From positions 67,490,919 to 67,554,918 of the forward strand of contig CM069452.1 of the NCBI GenBank assembly GCA_035610835.1: DNA of 64,000 nt, in the 5' to 3' direction. The stretch's first letter is position 1; each line of letters opens with the position of its first letter. This DNA comes from Ophiura sarsii. Taxonomy: Eukaryota > Echinodermata > Ophiuroidea > Amphilepidida > Ophiuridae. This document shows, piece after piece, positions 1 through 11,600 of this stretch. The position numbers and the translations under genes are program-made. The notes beneath the pieces were generated by a model, which searched no databases, had not been told where the DNA came from, and saw only the letters and a list, made by a program, of their open reading frames with translations.

Positions 1-165
1 ATTTTGTTAGGTTGTCGGAAAAATGTTGGCGCCAAAAAATGTGATTTTTGGGCAAAAATGTAAAAATCACTATTTTTAGTGAAATTTGATACCAAAAATG
101 GATTCTCTGACTCATTTCATTTTAAAAAAATGTATACTTTTATGTACATCACATGTATAGTTTAA
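1..165. repeat. Fragment of dispersed repeat shared with 46018-46562 and 51711-52070
   Basis: The words GGATTCTCTGA, TCATTTC and AAATGTATACTTTTAT occur in the same order here, near 46425-46470 and near 51990-52035. The left side is cut by the window edge. It is non-coding. In the 46 kb copy the same sequence forms one arm of a large palindrome. Confidence 0.6.
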
Positions 166-627
166 AAGTTACAATTCAATTCAATTCAAGGTTTAATAAA
201 CATATCATTATCGCAGCAAAATGCTGAATTACAACAATATTTACAATATGTAATATATAGAACAATAGAAACAAGTGCTTAATACAGGCATGAGAATGGC
301 GTTTTTGAAAATAGCAGGAAAGTGGTGAAAATTCCTGAAAGAGTGCGTGAAATTGGGTAAAAAAGGCCAAAAACAGGCTGAAATTAAATAAAACTAGGTA
401 AATTTTGACTACAAAAAAGCAGAAATTCCTGCTTTTTCCTGAAGATTCTCATGCCTGTTAATAAATTTGGCGCCAAAGAGGTTGACACCTCCCTTAAACC
501 ATCACATTATAACTCTAACCCTGTTAAATCCAACAAATTCCAACATAAGCACCATGCCGGTGGACCCGGCATTCCCCCAGTCTATCTCATTGCACAATCA
601 CGCAAAATTATAATTTTGGGAGTGCGA
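166..627. other. No gene recognised
   Basis: AT-rich DNA with a short CAATT repeat near 175-188. The two small ORFs here show no domain and no codon-like composition. Confidence 0.5.
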
Positions 628-775
628 CCTCTGTAGCGTGATGCACGATCACCCGGACTCTGGCCGTGGTGGCCCGGGTTCGATTCCCAGGGTGGCACAA
701 ACCGTTTTTCTGTCCGTATTTGTCCTGTGTTTCCCCCTGTTAGCTGTATCGCTACAAACCCCTTGAGGGGTAAGG
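628..775 (+). repeat. tRNA-derived SINE-like sequence
   Basis: A perfect RNA polymerase III B box (GGTTCGATTCC, 677-687) lies about 50 nt downstream of a weak A-box-like TAGCGTGATGC, giving a tRNA-like head. It is followed by a non-tRNA body with a GGGGTAAGGGGTAAGGG tail. The A box is poor and no target-site duplication was found, so SINE is an inference; a decayed tRNA is the alternative. Confidence 0.5.
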
Positions 776-1169
776 GGTAAGGGTTAAAGAAGTCTGACTC
801 GATACATCCACATATCCCTGTCAAAACTGTTATTTTGGTTGCGAGAAGTTAATTTTTTTTCCATTAAACTTACACATGCGAAATTTAAGACTTTGACGAT
901 GCTTCAATCGGGTGGCATTAAAGAAAAAGATAAATAGTGAATTAATGCGAAATGTGCATGTTTATGCACTCTTGTATGGGCAAGTTTAAAATGATTTATT
1001 TTTATTTTTTACTTTAATTTGAACCACTTGAGTAATAAAAGGTATATTATGTTATCTTTTTTCATGGAATGCCCTCTATCTTTGATTTTTTTTCTTCTCT
1101 AAATGCAATTTTTGTGTTAAATTACATTTATAAACATGAACAGTTACAGAGCAATATGTTTCCTTATTA

Positions 1170-1500
1170 GGCTATATTAAAAAAATCATTTGTCTCAAAG
1201 CTCCCGCGCGCGTTAGTTAATTGGTGCGCGTTAGAAGAAAAAAATAATGGAAAAAAACAAACAAACAGATTTTTCAGATTTTCATTGTCCAAATACAAAA
1301 AAAAAATCCCAAAATTTCACAGATTTTTCAGATTTTCATTGATCACATCATTTTAAATACAAAAGTTCACTTTTACTAGGATTTCAATATTTTATATTTA
1401 CAATTTTTTTTTTTTTAAAAACCTTAAAAAAAAATCGCATTCCGCATTAGGTTTTGAAAAACTGAAGAGCTTTGAGACAAAAGATTTTTTTAATATAGCC
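1170..1500. mobile_element. Harbinger-like MITE, family A (GGCTATATTAAA ends)
   Basis: The ends are inverted repeats: GGCTATATTAAA at the left and TTTAATATAGCC at the right, continuing inward as TTTGTCTCAAAGCT and AGCTTTGAGACAAAA. It is flanked by TTA on both sides (1167-1169, 1501-1503). A 3-bp TWA duplication is the hallmark of PIF/Harbinger. There is no coding capacity. Other copies are at 2112-2766 and 7828-7965. Confidence 0.8.
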
Positions 1501-1541
1501 TTACTTCAAAATGATGTGTGAAATTATATGTTGTTGGGTAA

Positions 1542-1824
1542 GGCCAAACAAAGAAGAAGGTCTGTCTCAGAAGCCGTCCGCATTGGTATGTGAAATGAGC
1601 TACGGCGCGTAGGTCTATGCGCTGGCGGCTAAAAAACTTTTTTTTTTTGATTTTTTGATTTTTAAAAAAAAAGTTTAAACAAGTTCTCCGTTAGCTTGGA
1701 TAAGCAACAACAACAAAATAGCCACACAAAAAAAGGCATACCTCATAGCCTATTTTCTAAAATAAATAAAAAACACACTTTATTGCACAATGTTTCTGAG
1801 ACAGACTATCTTCTTTGTTTGGCT
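1542..1824. mobile_element. Harbinger-like MITE, family B (GGCCAAACAAAG ends)
   Basis: Inverted ends GGCCAAACAAAGAAGAAG and CTTCTTTGTTTGGCT, with a conserved GTCTGTCTCAGAA / TTCTGAGACAGAC second block. The flanks are TAA and TTA, so one base of the duplication has probably changed. Copies at 20793-21001 and 27568-27867 have clean TTA duplications. Confidence 0.75.
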
Positions 1825-2111
1825 TTAACCCAACAGTTTATTTTCCGAGTGGCCTTTTTTGTTCCTAAATAGAATTCCAAGGTTTGATACAATTTTGACA
1901 CCGTTTACAGTGGTTACACTCGCAACTGTACACAAGTGAACAAAATACCACGGATTACTTTATGATGAAAAATGTAAAAAATATGTTGAAACATTTCTCA
2001 GATTACAAACAGCTTTCCATTAAGATTTAGTAAAGTTCTGTGATGTTTTTTAACGTAAAATACAGTCAGGATAGATTTATGAGTGGAGGAGGAAAGTTCT
2101 TCCTATGATAA

Positions 2112-2766
2112 GGCTATATTAAAGATATATGACCCGATCACTTTTTTGGGGCTATGATTTTTTTTTCACATCAACATATTTTGGTATCAGAAGAATCCCC
2201 ATATTTTTCTCATTATGTCTGTGAAATATAAGGGGCCAGAAATGTTTCATTTGGAAATTATAGGCTAAAATGTGGTGAATTACTGCCAAAGGTGGTTAAC
2301 CACCAACCAGTCTGTGTACTACTCAATGGGCACATGTATTTTGACCTTGCGCTTCTAAAAATAGAACCATTGGAGTTATGCAACTCAAACTTTGGAATGC
2401 AACAATTTTAAGGATGACCTTTCATGTAAAATAGAAAACATCAAGTTGAAAATCGGGTCATCTACCTTTAAACAAATCTTTTGTCTCAAAGCTCTTCAGT
2501 TTTTCAAAACCAAATGCGGAATGCGGTTTTTTTTAAGGTTTTTTTAATTTTTTATAAATATTAAATATTAAAATCCTTGTAAAAGTGGCCTTTTGTATTT
2601 AAAATGATGTGATCAATGAAAATCTGAAAAATCTGTGAACCTTTGGGATTTTTTTATTGATTTTTTGAAGGAAAAAAAGAAAATTAAAAAAAAGAAATCT
2701 TCTTCTAACACGCACCAATTAACGCTCGCGGGAGCTTTGAGACAAAAGTTTCTTTATAATATAGCC
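2112..2766. mobile_element. Harbinger-like MITE family A, second copy, with a nested element
   Basis: GGCTATATTA left end and AATATAGCC right end, with TAA duplications at 2109-2111 and 2767-2769. It is inverted relative to the 1170 copy. A 345-bp TTAA-type element (2123-2467) sits 11 bp inside the left end. Removing it restores the family's end sequence. Confidence 0.8.
2123..2467. mobile_element. T2-like MITE with TTAA duplication (AGRTAKATGACCCG ends)
   Basis: Inverted ends AGATATATGACCCGAT and ATCGGGTCATCTACCT, flanked by TTAA at 2119-2122 and 2468-2471. TTAAAGG-type termini resemble the T2 MITE class; piggyBac and Kolobok also use TTAA. Diverged partial copies are at 44467-44627 and 58510-58680. 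Confidence 0.75.
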
Positions 2767-2949
2767 TAAGCAAAACTTCATTATGAGAGAGAAAAAAAAT
2801 ATTTGGAACAATTTCGAGAAAAAAAATCAAATAATATATATTGTTTTAACTCCAGTTTGGGAATAAACCTGTATTTATGATGCCCCTTGAATAGATAGAA
2901 GGCATGTATAAACATCGGGTCACTGAAATGGTAATTCTTTTTCATATAT

Positions 2950-3340
2950 GTGATGCGATCTGTGAAAACCTGTCGGATGTCGTAAATGTGAGTGAACTAG
3001 AGATTATGGGTCAAATTTAAAAAATTAAAAAATAAACTAAGAAAAAACTTCTTTTTGTTGTTGATTTTTTTCTTCTTAAAATTTCACCATCAAAAACTTA
3101 CTTTAGTCACTTTTATTATTAACCTTATTATGTTATTCTATTTTTGGCCTGTTTTCATGATTTCTTGTTTTGTAGCTTTTTATGACATCACAATCATCAT
3201 TCACTCATAACTTTTTTGTAGTGATCGTGGAAAAATGATCGAAACAGTTCTGTAATTATCACAGTTTTAGCTTTCTTATGATATAAATATCTCCAATATG
3301 AAAATGCCACCATGTGGCGGGTTTTCACAGATCGCATCAC
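2950..3340. mobile_element. MITE with GTGATGCGATC ends and 4-bp ATAT duplication
   Basis: The ends GTGATGCGATCTGTGAAAAC and GTTTTCACAGATCGCATCAC are perfect inverted repeats. ATAT flanks both (2946-2949, 3341-3344). It shares the GTGAYGCGATC terminus with 3596-4198, 13229-13479 and 17903-18152, but the interiors differ. Confidence 0.75.
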
Positions 3341-3595
3341 ATATTTGAATCAAAATATATATTCACCATCTTATATCATAAACGTTATAGGTATCCTCCT
3401 TTTTGAATGTAAATGGCTTATCACGCCGTTTACAGCGGCCATCAATTATGGTAATGCTGGCTGGTCGACGCCAATTTAACGATTATCTTTTCATTTTTCA
3501 AGCTGACCTACTTCTCAAAAAAAATCATCTCTTTTAAAGCTGATAGTGAAGACACAACATGGAAAGTATCTTGAGAGGAGGGTGACTCAAAATAT

Positions 3596-4198
3596 GTGAC
3601 GTGATCAAGCGAAATGAGTCACATGTGGGCAGTTTTCAATCGTGATATCTGTCCATGATATAAAAGCAGGTGGGATATGCTCAGGGTTCTAGCCAGGACT
3701 ATTTTAGAACCGGGTAAATTTACTGACGGCGAACGGAGAAAATGTAGCGAACGAAATGCAGTGGATCATGGCATGGGATCCAGAGGCCTTCTTCATGTCT
3801 TTTTAGGGTTTTTTAATGCACTTTGAGGGTTCCTGCCACATAATTTCTTGTTTTATGAGGCAGTTTAATGATTTTATCCACAAATTGTAAAAAAAAAAAA
3901 TATATATATATTTTTTATTTTTTATTTTTTTTAGAGTGCCGGGCAGCCAGCCTAATTCCGGGCCCGGCGCCGGGCGGGCTAGCCCAGTGGTGGGCGGGCC
4001 CGCCCGCCGCCGCCCGTCCTAGCTAGAACCCTGGATATGCTATAGTATGGGTCCAAACCCCACTAAAATCGAACTTCTAGTTTTGAAGTTTTACCAACTG
4101 AGAGTACATAGAAAAACATAAGAATTTGTCACTCCTTTTTTTCTATAACTCAAAATCATTATTCCCGACATACGTCTCATTCCGCTTGATCGCGTCAC
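3596..4198. mobile_element. MITE with GTGACGTGATCAAG ends, containing a hAT MITE
   Basis: Left GTGACGTGATCAAGCGAAAT, right ATTCCGCTTGATCGCGTCAC; ATAT on both sides. It belongs to the 4-bp-duplication family. A hAT MITE at 3682-4033 was inserted later and accounts for over half of its length. Confidence 0.7.
3682..4033. mobile_element. hAT-type MITE (CAGGGTTCTAGC ends), nested
   Basis: CAGGGTTCTAGCCAGGAC and GTCCTAGCTAGAACCCTG form the ends, with a perfect 8-bp duplication GATATGCT (3674-3681, 4034-4041). The right half is extremely G+C rich (GGGCGGGC runs), like the other hAT MITEs of this window. Confidence 0.85.
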
Positions 4199-4310
4199 AT
4201 ATAAGTATATTATACCTCTATGTATATGCTGCTTTGGCGGGTTGTTTTGGATGAAATCCTGAGATGAGGTAAAATGCTTTTCTAAAATTTTTAAATTGAG
4301 CAAACAGTAA

Positions 4311-7300
4311 ATGGACTGTTATCTACCGATGATTGCTATCTACTGAAGACAGCAAGCAAGAATAACAGTCTGGGTATTATACAACAAATACCTAATTTCT
4401 AATGAATAGTTGGGAGCAGTATCTAGGCATATATGATGGACTGTTATCTACCGATGATTGCTATCTACTGAAGATAGCAAGCAAGAATAACAGTCTGGGT
4501 ATATACATCAAATACCTAATTTCTAATAAATAGTTGGGAGCAGTATCTAGGCATATAGGATGAACTATTATCTACCAATGATTGCTATCTACTGAAGATA
4601 GCAAGCAAGAATAACAGTCTGGGTATATACAACAAATACCTAATTTCTAATAAATAGTTGGGAGCAGTATCTAGGCATACAGGATGGGCCATTATCTACC
4701 GCTGATTGCTATCTTCTGAATAACGGTCAGGGTATATACAACAAATACCTAATTTCTAATCAATAGTCGGGAGCTGTATCTAGGCATATAAGATGGACTG
4801 TTATCTACTGATGATTGCTATCTACTGAAGATAGCAAGCTAGAATAACAGTCTGGGTATATACAACAAATACCTGATTTCTAATAAATAGTTGGGAGCTG
4901 TATCTAGGCATATAAGATGGACTGTTATCTACTGATGATTGCTATCTACTGAAGACAGCAAGCAAGAATAACAGTCTGGGTATATACATCAAATACCTAA
5001 TTCCTTATAAATATTTGGGAGCAGTATCTAGGCATATAGGATGGACTGTTATCTACTGATGATTGCTATCTACTGAAGATAGCAAGCAAGAATAACAGTC
5101 TGGGTATATACAACAAATACCTCATTTCTAATAAATAGCTGGGCGCAGTATCTAGGCATAATGGATGGACTGTTATCTACCGATAATTGCTATCTACTGA
5201 AGATAGCAACCAAGAATAACAGTCTGGGTATATGCAACAAAATACCTAATTTCTAATAAATAGTTGGGAGCAGTATCTAGGCATATAGGATGGACTACCT
5301 ATTGCTATCTACTGATGATAGCAAGCAAGAATAACAGTCTGGGTATATACCACAAATACCTAATTTATAGTAATAAATAGTTGGGAGCAGTATCTAGGCA
5401 TATAGGATAGACTGTCATCTACTTATGATTGCTATCTACTGAAGATAGCAAGCAAGAATAACAGTCTGGATATATACAACAAATACCTAATTTCTAATAA
5501 ATAGCTGGGAGCAGTATCTAGGCATAATGGATGGACTGTTATCTACTGATGATTGCTATCTACTGAAGATAGCAAGCAAGAATAACAGTCTGGATATATA
5601 CAAAAAATACCTAATTTCTAATAAATAGCTGGGCGCAGTATCTAGGCATATAGGATGGACTATTATCTACCGATTATTGCTATCTACTGAAGATAGCAAG
5701 CAAGAATAACAGTCTGGATATATACAACAAATACCTAATTTCTAATAAATAGCTGGGAGCAGTATCTAGGCATAATGGATGGACTGTTATCTACTGATGA
5801 TTGCTTTGCTATCTACTAAAGATAGCAAGCAAGAATAACAGTCTGGGTATATGCAACAAAATACCTAATTTCTAATAAATAGTTGGGAGCAGTATCTAGG
5901 CATATAGGATGGACTACCTATTGCTATCTACTGAAGATAGCAAGCAAGAATAACAGTCTGGGTATATGCAACAAAATACCTAATTTCTAATAAATAGTTG
6001 GGAGCAGTATCTAGGCATATAGGATGGACTACCTTTTGGTATCTACTGAAGATAGCAAGCAAGAATAACAGTCTGGGTATATACCACAAATACCTAATTT
6101 ATAGTAATAAATAGTTGGGAGCAGTATCTAGGCATATAGGATGGACTGTCATCTACTTATGATTGCTATCTACTGAAGATAGCAAGCAAGAATAACAGTC
6201 TGGATATATACAACAAATACCTAATTTCTAATAAATAGCTGGGCGCAGTATCTAGGCATATAGGATGGACTATTATCTACCGATTATTGCTATCTACTGA
6301 AGATAGCAAGCAAGAATAACAGTCTGGGTATATACCACAAATACCTAATTTCTAGTAATAAATAGTTGGGAGCAGTATCTAGGCATATAGGATGGACTGT
6401 TATCTATTGATGATTGCTATCTACTGAAGATAGCAAGCAAGAATAACAGTCTGGATATATACAAAAAATACCTAATTTCTAATAAATAGTTGGGAGCAGT
6501 ATCTAGACATATAGGATGGACTATTATCTACCGATGATTGCTATCTACTGAAGATTGCTATCTACTGAAGATAGCAAGCAAGAATAACAGTCAGGGTATA
6601 TAAACACTTCAAAAGAAGTAAGTTCCCCTTTAGGGGTTCCCTTATATTTCCAAAACAATACATTGGAATGAAATGGGGTTTTCAGTCAAATGATTATGGG
6701 CTTCATACCAATACTTAACCAAAATTGCAAATCAACAGGTTCTGTCATGCTTGAGTGAGCACGTATTGAATGACGGAATGTCCCATTTCAAAAATTGCTA
6801 AAACTCTGGTACAACAAGAGTTGGACTTCCATATCGAGTAGCGCGCCTCATCAACACTATGAGAAATCGATGTCGTCAATTGATAAACCAACATGTTGGA
6901 TACACACACAACTAAACATTATTTTAACAACTTTTGAAATGGGACATTCTGTCATTCAATACAAGCTCACTCAAGCATGACAGAACCTGTTGATTTGAAA
7001 TTTTGGTCAAGTATTGGTATAAACCTCATAACAATTTGACAGAAAACCCATTTCATCCCAATGTATATTTTTGAAAAAAAATAAGGGAAACCCTAAAGGG
7101 GAACTTACTTCTTTTGAAGTGTTTACAACAAATACCTGATTTCTAATAAATAGTTGGGAGCAGTATCTAGGCATATAGGATGGACTGTTATCTACCAATG
7201 ATTGCTATCTACTGAAGATAGCAAGCAAGAATAACAGTCTGGGTATATACATCAAATACCTGATTTCTAATAAATAGTTGGGAGCAGTATCTAGGCATAT

Positions 7301-7403
7301 AGGATGGACTGTTATCTACTGATGATTGCTATCTACTGAAGATAGCAAGCAAGAATAACAGTCTGGGTATATACAACAAATACCTAATTTCTAACAAATA
7401 GTA
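4311..7403. repeat. Satellite array, about 20 units of about 122 bp, each with a hairpin
   Basis: About 18 head-to-tail units run from 4311 to 6602, and about 2 more follow a 521-bp insertion. Most units are 118-125 bp; some have internal deletions. Each unit has an inner perfect inverted repeat TTGCTATCT / AGATAGCAA with a 5-nt loop ACTGA, enclosed by an outer ACTGTTAT / ATAACAGT pair, so a stem-loop of about 60 nt is predicted in every repeat. No ORF spans it. A diverged single unit seems to lie at 22600-22720. Confidence 0.9.
6603..7123. mobile_element. Foldback element in the satellite (TA duplication)
   Basis: A 521-bp near-palindrome with ends AACACTTCAAAAGAAGTAAG and CTTACTTCTTTTGAAGTGTT, arms of about 200 bp, and TA at both borders (6601-6602, 7124-7125). 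Removing it restores the satellite word GTATATACAACAAAT, which fixes the borders. The TA target suggests a Tc1/mariner-related or other TA-targeting transposon. Confidence 0.85.
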
Positions 7404-7827
7404 ATCCTGAGTCCAGTCCGAGCAATTAAATTGTGTCCGGTCAGTACGATTTCCTGAAAATCCATCCCAGCCCTTAATATAAGTGCCCTTGAAGAACTCC
7501 TTGAAGTTGTGTAAAACATTTTGGCATAATTCTGGAATACCCTCCACACCCTACATTAGTAGTATGCGTCGTTCTTAAAAATCATGCACTGTGTATACCC
7601 CTGTGAAGGGTATAACAGAATTACTCCAATATTTTTATAACATACGCTAAATCTGACTCATCCCCCCCGCCCCCCCCCCCCCCCCCCCATGCCTTAAAAC
7701 GAATTGCCCTTGAAGAACCCCTTGAGGAAATAACAAGAAATAAACAAATAGGTGGCCTTAGCCTATAAGAAACAGTTGGAGAAAAATGACAATGAAAAAA
7801 ATGAAAAAAAGTGACATCTCATTATAA
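7404..7827. other. No gene recognised
   Basis: Unique-looking DNA with a C homopolymer run around 7664-7688 and two related words CTTGAAGAACTCCTTGA and CTTGAAGAACCCCTTGA (near 7490 and 7710). Confidence 0.5.
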
Positions 7828-7965
7828 GGCTATTTAAAAAAATCATTTGTCTTAAAGCTCCAGCGAGCGTTAGTTAATAAAAAACCTTAAAAAAACCCGC
7901 ATTCCGCATTAGGTTTTGAAAAACTGAAGAGCTTTGAGACAAAAGATTTTTTTAAATATATAACC
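7828..7965. mobile_element. Harbinger-like MITE family A, internally deleted copy
   Basis: GGCTATTTAAAA left end and ATATAACC right end, flanked by TAA on both sides. The interior is reduced to 138 bp by loss of the middle, compared with 331 bp in the copy at 1170. Confidence 0.75.
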
Positions 7966-9898
7966 TAAACAGACATTTTGTTGCGGCTCAAATTGTTAGC
8001 TACGCATCGACTGTACCCTGGTCACGATGACATGACTTTCTGACGTCAACGATACATCTCTAAACCCGGCCTGTACCAATGTCATAATGGCCATGGTTAA
8101 TTATCACAGTGCGCAGTACTGGATGATATTCGGCTAATTCTCCGCCTGTTGTTCATTTACGAAAAGGTTGAAATCTAAGTAGACAAGCGGCATAAAATAT
8201 GGATGCTTGTCATGATTTAAGGGCTGATCCTGTCAGTAATTAGCTGTATATAAGAAGCATTGCTTGTATGTCACGATGTCATCATCTCAATGAATGAGTC
8301 AATTTAGTTTTTGACCTGAGGGACTGAGGGAGGCATTTATATAGCATTGAAAAGTAGCATAGTACCATGCTCAACAATCCCTCCTCTGCAACTATACAAG
8401 GTTTTAAGAACACCACCCCCCCCCCCCCCCCCCACCCCTTTCAGTCTGTTTCTTACCCCATTTTATTTATCCAAATTTCCAAAAAGAGAATCAAGACCAT
8501 TTTTGGCATCTTAAAGCCTCATATTATAATCTTCAAATAAGTTCTAAAATGAAACCATCACTTCAGCGACACACTCCTAAACGGTGGTGGTGAATATAGT
8601 CTTCAATTCTTTGAGAGGGAAGGAGAAAGGGGGAGGTGAGGGTGGGGGTCTGGGATGGGGCATCAATAACTCATTGTTGTTATATATATCCATACCATAA
8701 GGCAACCAAAAACTAATTGAGATTTCAGAAGATTTTGTGAAGATTTCTGAAAATGGATTTAAATATAATTATTCTAAAATTTCAGGAAATTCTAAACATT
8801 TGGAGAAACAAATTTCAAAAATCAACAACCAAAATTAAAACTGGACAGTGTTCCAAAAGGAAGGCTTTGGAGTCAAAAATGAACTAAATTTGCTCCGCTA
8901 GACCAATTGATTTATAAAGAAAGCGCTCAGTTTAATTACACACAATATCGTCAATAACACCTCCTCCGCAACCGCAAGTTCGTTCAGCCCGCTCCAGGCC
9001 CTCATCAGGAAATGAGCTTAGGCTATTTCAAGCACTCGGATATAAGAGAAAAGACAAAGCAACATGAATTTTGACCCTTAAAAGGTTACATCAAAACTAA
9101 TAAGTTGTATAACCTTTTAAATTGATTTGATTCAGAAAAAGCATGTATACCAACCATAACGGCGAATGGTTTAAATTATAATTTTGCCTACAAATTAAAA
9201 TATCCATTCACAATTTTCCGCTTCAATCTTTCTACTGTTACACACTTCATCACTTGTTTAAAATGCTAATTTCTAGACCATTTCTGCTGGTACTATATAA
9301 AAAACACCCGAGCTCAACATGCGAGTTATGCTTAGCAGAGCGCTGGGTAAAAGATGGAGGCCCGTGCTCCCCAAGGTGTTCCTATTCAACAGTTGCTCTA
9401 TGATAATACTCTTACAATTTTGTTTTAATTTGTTGTCAATGTTTATTTACTACGATGTTTATTTCTTTTTTCAGGATTAAAAAGATGTTAAAACGTGTAC
9501 CTGATTTTCTTGGTTTAATCCTATTCTGTGATTAAGCTTTATGTCATTACAACGATGGAAAGGATTTAATACAAATAAAAAGAAAGATACCAAATCTTAA
9601 CAATTCCGTTATAAAATGAAACGGAAGTTAACCATGGCTCCCTCCATATTGCACGTCACATTCACATTACAGCATTCCCTATGGTATGATGTATGTTTTT
9701 ACGATGTCGATTATCAGACCATTGCATTTTATTAATGTAAAGGAAAAATACAGAAGGGCATACAATACATTTCCCGGAAAATCAATTTCAAACATTTATG
9801 AATATCATTTAGCGTTGGCTGGTTTAGACACAAAAGGGATTATCATGTGTAATTAATTGCATACATGTTATATTACTATAAAAAAGAAAGCCATTGTT
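7966..9898. other. Long stretch without recognisable gene
   Basis: No ORF with recognisable domains on either strand. It holds a C-run near 8416-8433 and G-rich sequence near 8630-8665. Otherwise AT-rich and non-repetitive as far as I can see. Confidence 0.5.
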
Positions 9899-10146
9899 AG
9901 GGGTCGTCCATAATTTTCGCCATTAACAGATACGTACAAAGCGTACGTAACAGGGGGAGGGGGGTAAAAATATTCCCTAAGCGTACGCAACTTGAATTAA
10001 ATGGCGATGTTGAGAGGCGGGACTGTTTTTATCAAGCCATGACATTTTTGCCATTTATTGTGTACGTAACTCGATGGGGAGAGGAGGTATAAAGTTACGT
10101 ACGCTCTGTACGTATGTGAAAATGGCGATAATTTTGGACAACCCCT
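9899..10146. mobile_element. MITE with AGGGGTCGTCCATAA ends
   Basis: The terminal inverted repeat AGGGGTCGTCCATAATTTTC matches the right end read on the other strand (AGGGGTTGTCCAAAATTATC) with few changes. Subterminal CGTACGTAAC / GTTACGTACG words are also inverted. I could not find a clear target duplication, so the superfamily is open. Confidence 0.65.
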
Positions 10147-10170
10147 GACTAGGAAGGATGTGATTTTTAA

Positions 10171-10378
10171 CCCCCTGAGAACTACCGGCCGATTGGTTAA
10201 AAAGATGTATACGTCATTTATTGACCAATGAGAGACATTGTTAGAATAATTGTATCCCTGATAAAGATGGTAGTGAAACATTTTACAAGCTGCATTTGAA
10301 TTGGCTATTCATATGAGTACATCTTGTAATAAACCAATCAGAACCACTGTAAGATAGATAGGTAGACCCCAGGGGGTT
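10171..10378. mobile_element. piggyBac-like MITE (TTAA duplication, CCC ends)
   Basis: TTAA|CCCCCTGAGAACTAC at the left and GTAGACCCCAGGGGG|TTAA at the right. The TTAA duplication with CCC...GGG termini is the pattern of piggyBac. 208 bp, non-coding. Confidence 0.7.
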
Positions 10379-10519
10379 AACAAATTCATTAACCCTAACT
10401 TTATTGAGTACTACAAATTACTACGATTCAGTGTGTTTGTGTCACCCGGCGTGGCAGTTTTTAGATGAAATAATAGTCCCAGGCTATATACTTGGATAAG
10501 TATACTGAGCCAAGTATGG

Positions 10520-10660
10520 TTGACCCCTGTGGCCTAGTAGAAAGTTGGTCGCCTCTGAACCCAATGGGTTCGAGCCCTGGGGCATGGTGGCTCCTTTAGA
10601 CTCGCGCTTGGCCGTGATACAAAAATGTATTTGGAAAAGGTGGATCCGGGGATATTTGAT
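10520..10660 (+). repeat. tRNA-derived SINE fragment
   Basis: A good A box (TGGCCTAGTAGA, near 10530) and B box (GGTTCGAGCCC, 10567-10577) sit at tRNA-like spacing. The segment folds poorly as a tRNA, and GACCCCTG / CTGGGGC suggests an acceptor-like pairing. A non-tRNA body follows. No duplication was identified, so the 3' limit is approximate. Confidence 0.55.
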
Positions 10661-11083
10661 TAATGTATTCATTTCTTAAGGGATAGGAGCAGTGACAAAT
10701 ATGCTCAAATACATTGCAAACATTTGTTGTGCCCCTCCCTATCTGATACTACAACCTGATAACATTTCATTTATAACCTCTCTCTCCCAATCTGATGATT
10801 GGCCGGAAATTGTGCTTAATTGCATGGATATGTTTGCATGAATTTGTCAAATGATTAAAATGTTCATGGCAAGATAATTCAAAACTTTGTGATCCCCAGG
10901 CATATAGTATTAAGGGTTAAGGACAAAAAAAAACAAATCAATGTGATGTGCTGACAAGAGACAATAAAACAAATACAGACAAGACAAGACAAGGTGAGAC
11001 AGACATGAGAGAGAGAGAGATATTGATAACCTTATGCAAAACAACATCAAAATATGCAATCATTTAGGAGGAAGTAGGGCTCA
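10661..11083. other. No gene recognised
   Basis: AT-rich DNA with a short GAGAGAGAGAGA microsatellite near 11008 and a GACAAGACAAGACAAG run near 10978. Confidence 0.5.
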
Positions 11084-11435
11084 TTAAATAAATCCTTTCC
11101 ATTTGTTTTCAAAATTAATTACTTGTTTTGTGTTATAGAAATAGCTTTTGTCATCTTTAATCTTTGAGTCAATAATACTTTTTTAAATCTTTCAATATCG
11201 GGTTTGCTCTTTAGACACCGATTCTGAAACAAATAATACTTAATGGTACAGTATAACACATAATTTATCACTATATCTAGAGGGGTTTGAAAAACCTAAC
11301 AATACATCCTTACAATCAACTTTTAGGCTAGTTTTCAATCATTCAACATTTTGCCAACAACTCTTTATAATTGGGCATAGCCAAAACATATGCTCAATAT
11401 TTTCTTTCTCTAAACACAAATGGTACTTGTCATCA

Positions 11436-11600
11436 CAGGCTGAAAAAGTAGGCAATACGGAAAGCTCCTTGCGGGGAAATTTGAGCATTTGGAGGGAAAT
11501 TTTGGCATTTGGAGGGAAATGTTACTCTTTCATTAAGAAATGCATTCCATTTTGGAGGGAAATTTGGAATCGCTTGCCGGGAAAAAAACATTTTTACAAG
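11436..11600. mobile_element. hAT-type MITE inside the LINE
   Basis: A 165-bp insertion separates two parts of the LINE frame (DDN before it, CDDKYHLC after it). TTGTCATCA is present on both sides (11427-11435, 11601-11609). The left end CAGGCTGAAAAAG and the inner CTTGCGGGGAAATTT resemble the hAT MITE at 20505. It contains repeated GGAGGGAAAT words. Confidence 0.7.

Noticed and set aside
4311..6602. CRISPR-like regular repeats
   Set aside because: Head-to-tail units of about 122 bp without distinct spacers in an animal genome; a satellite explains them.
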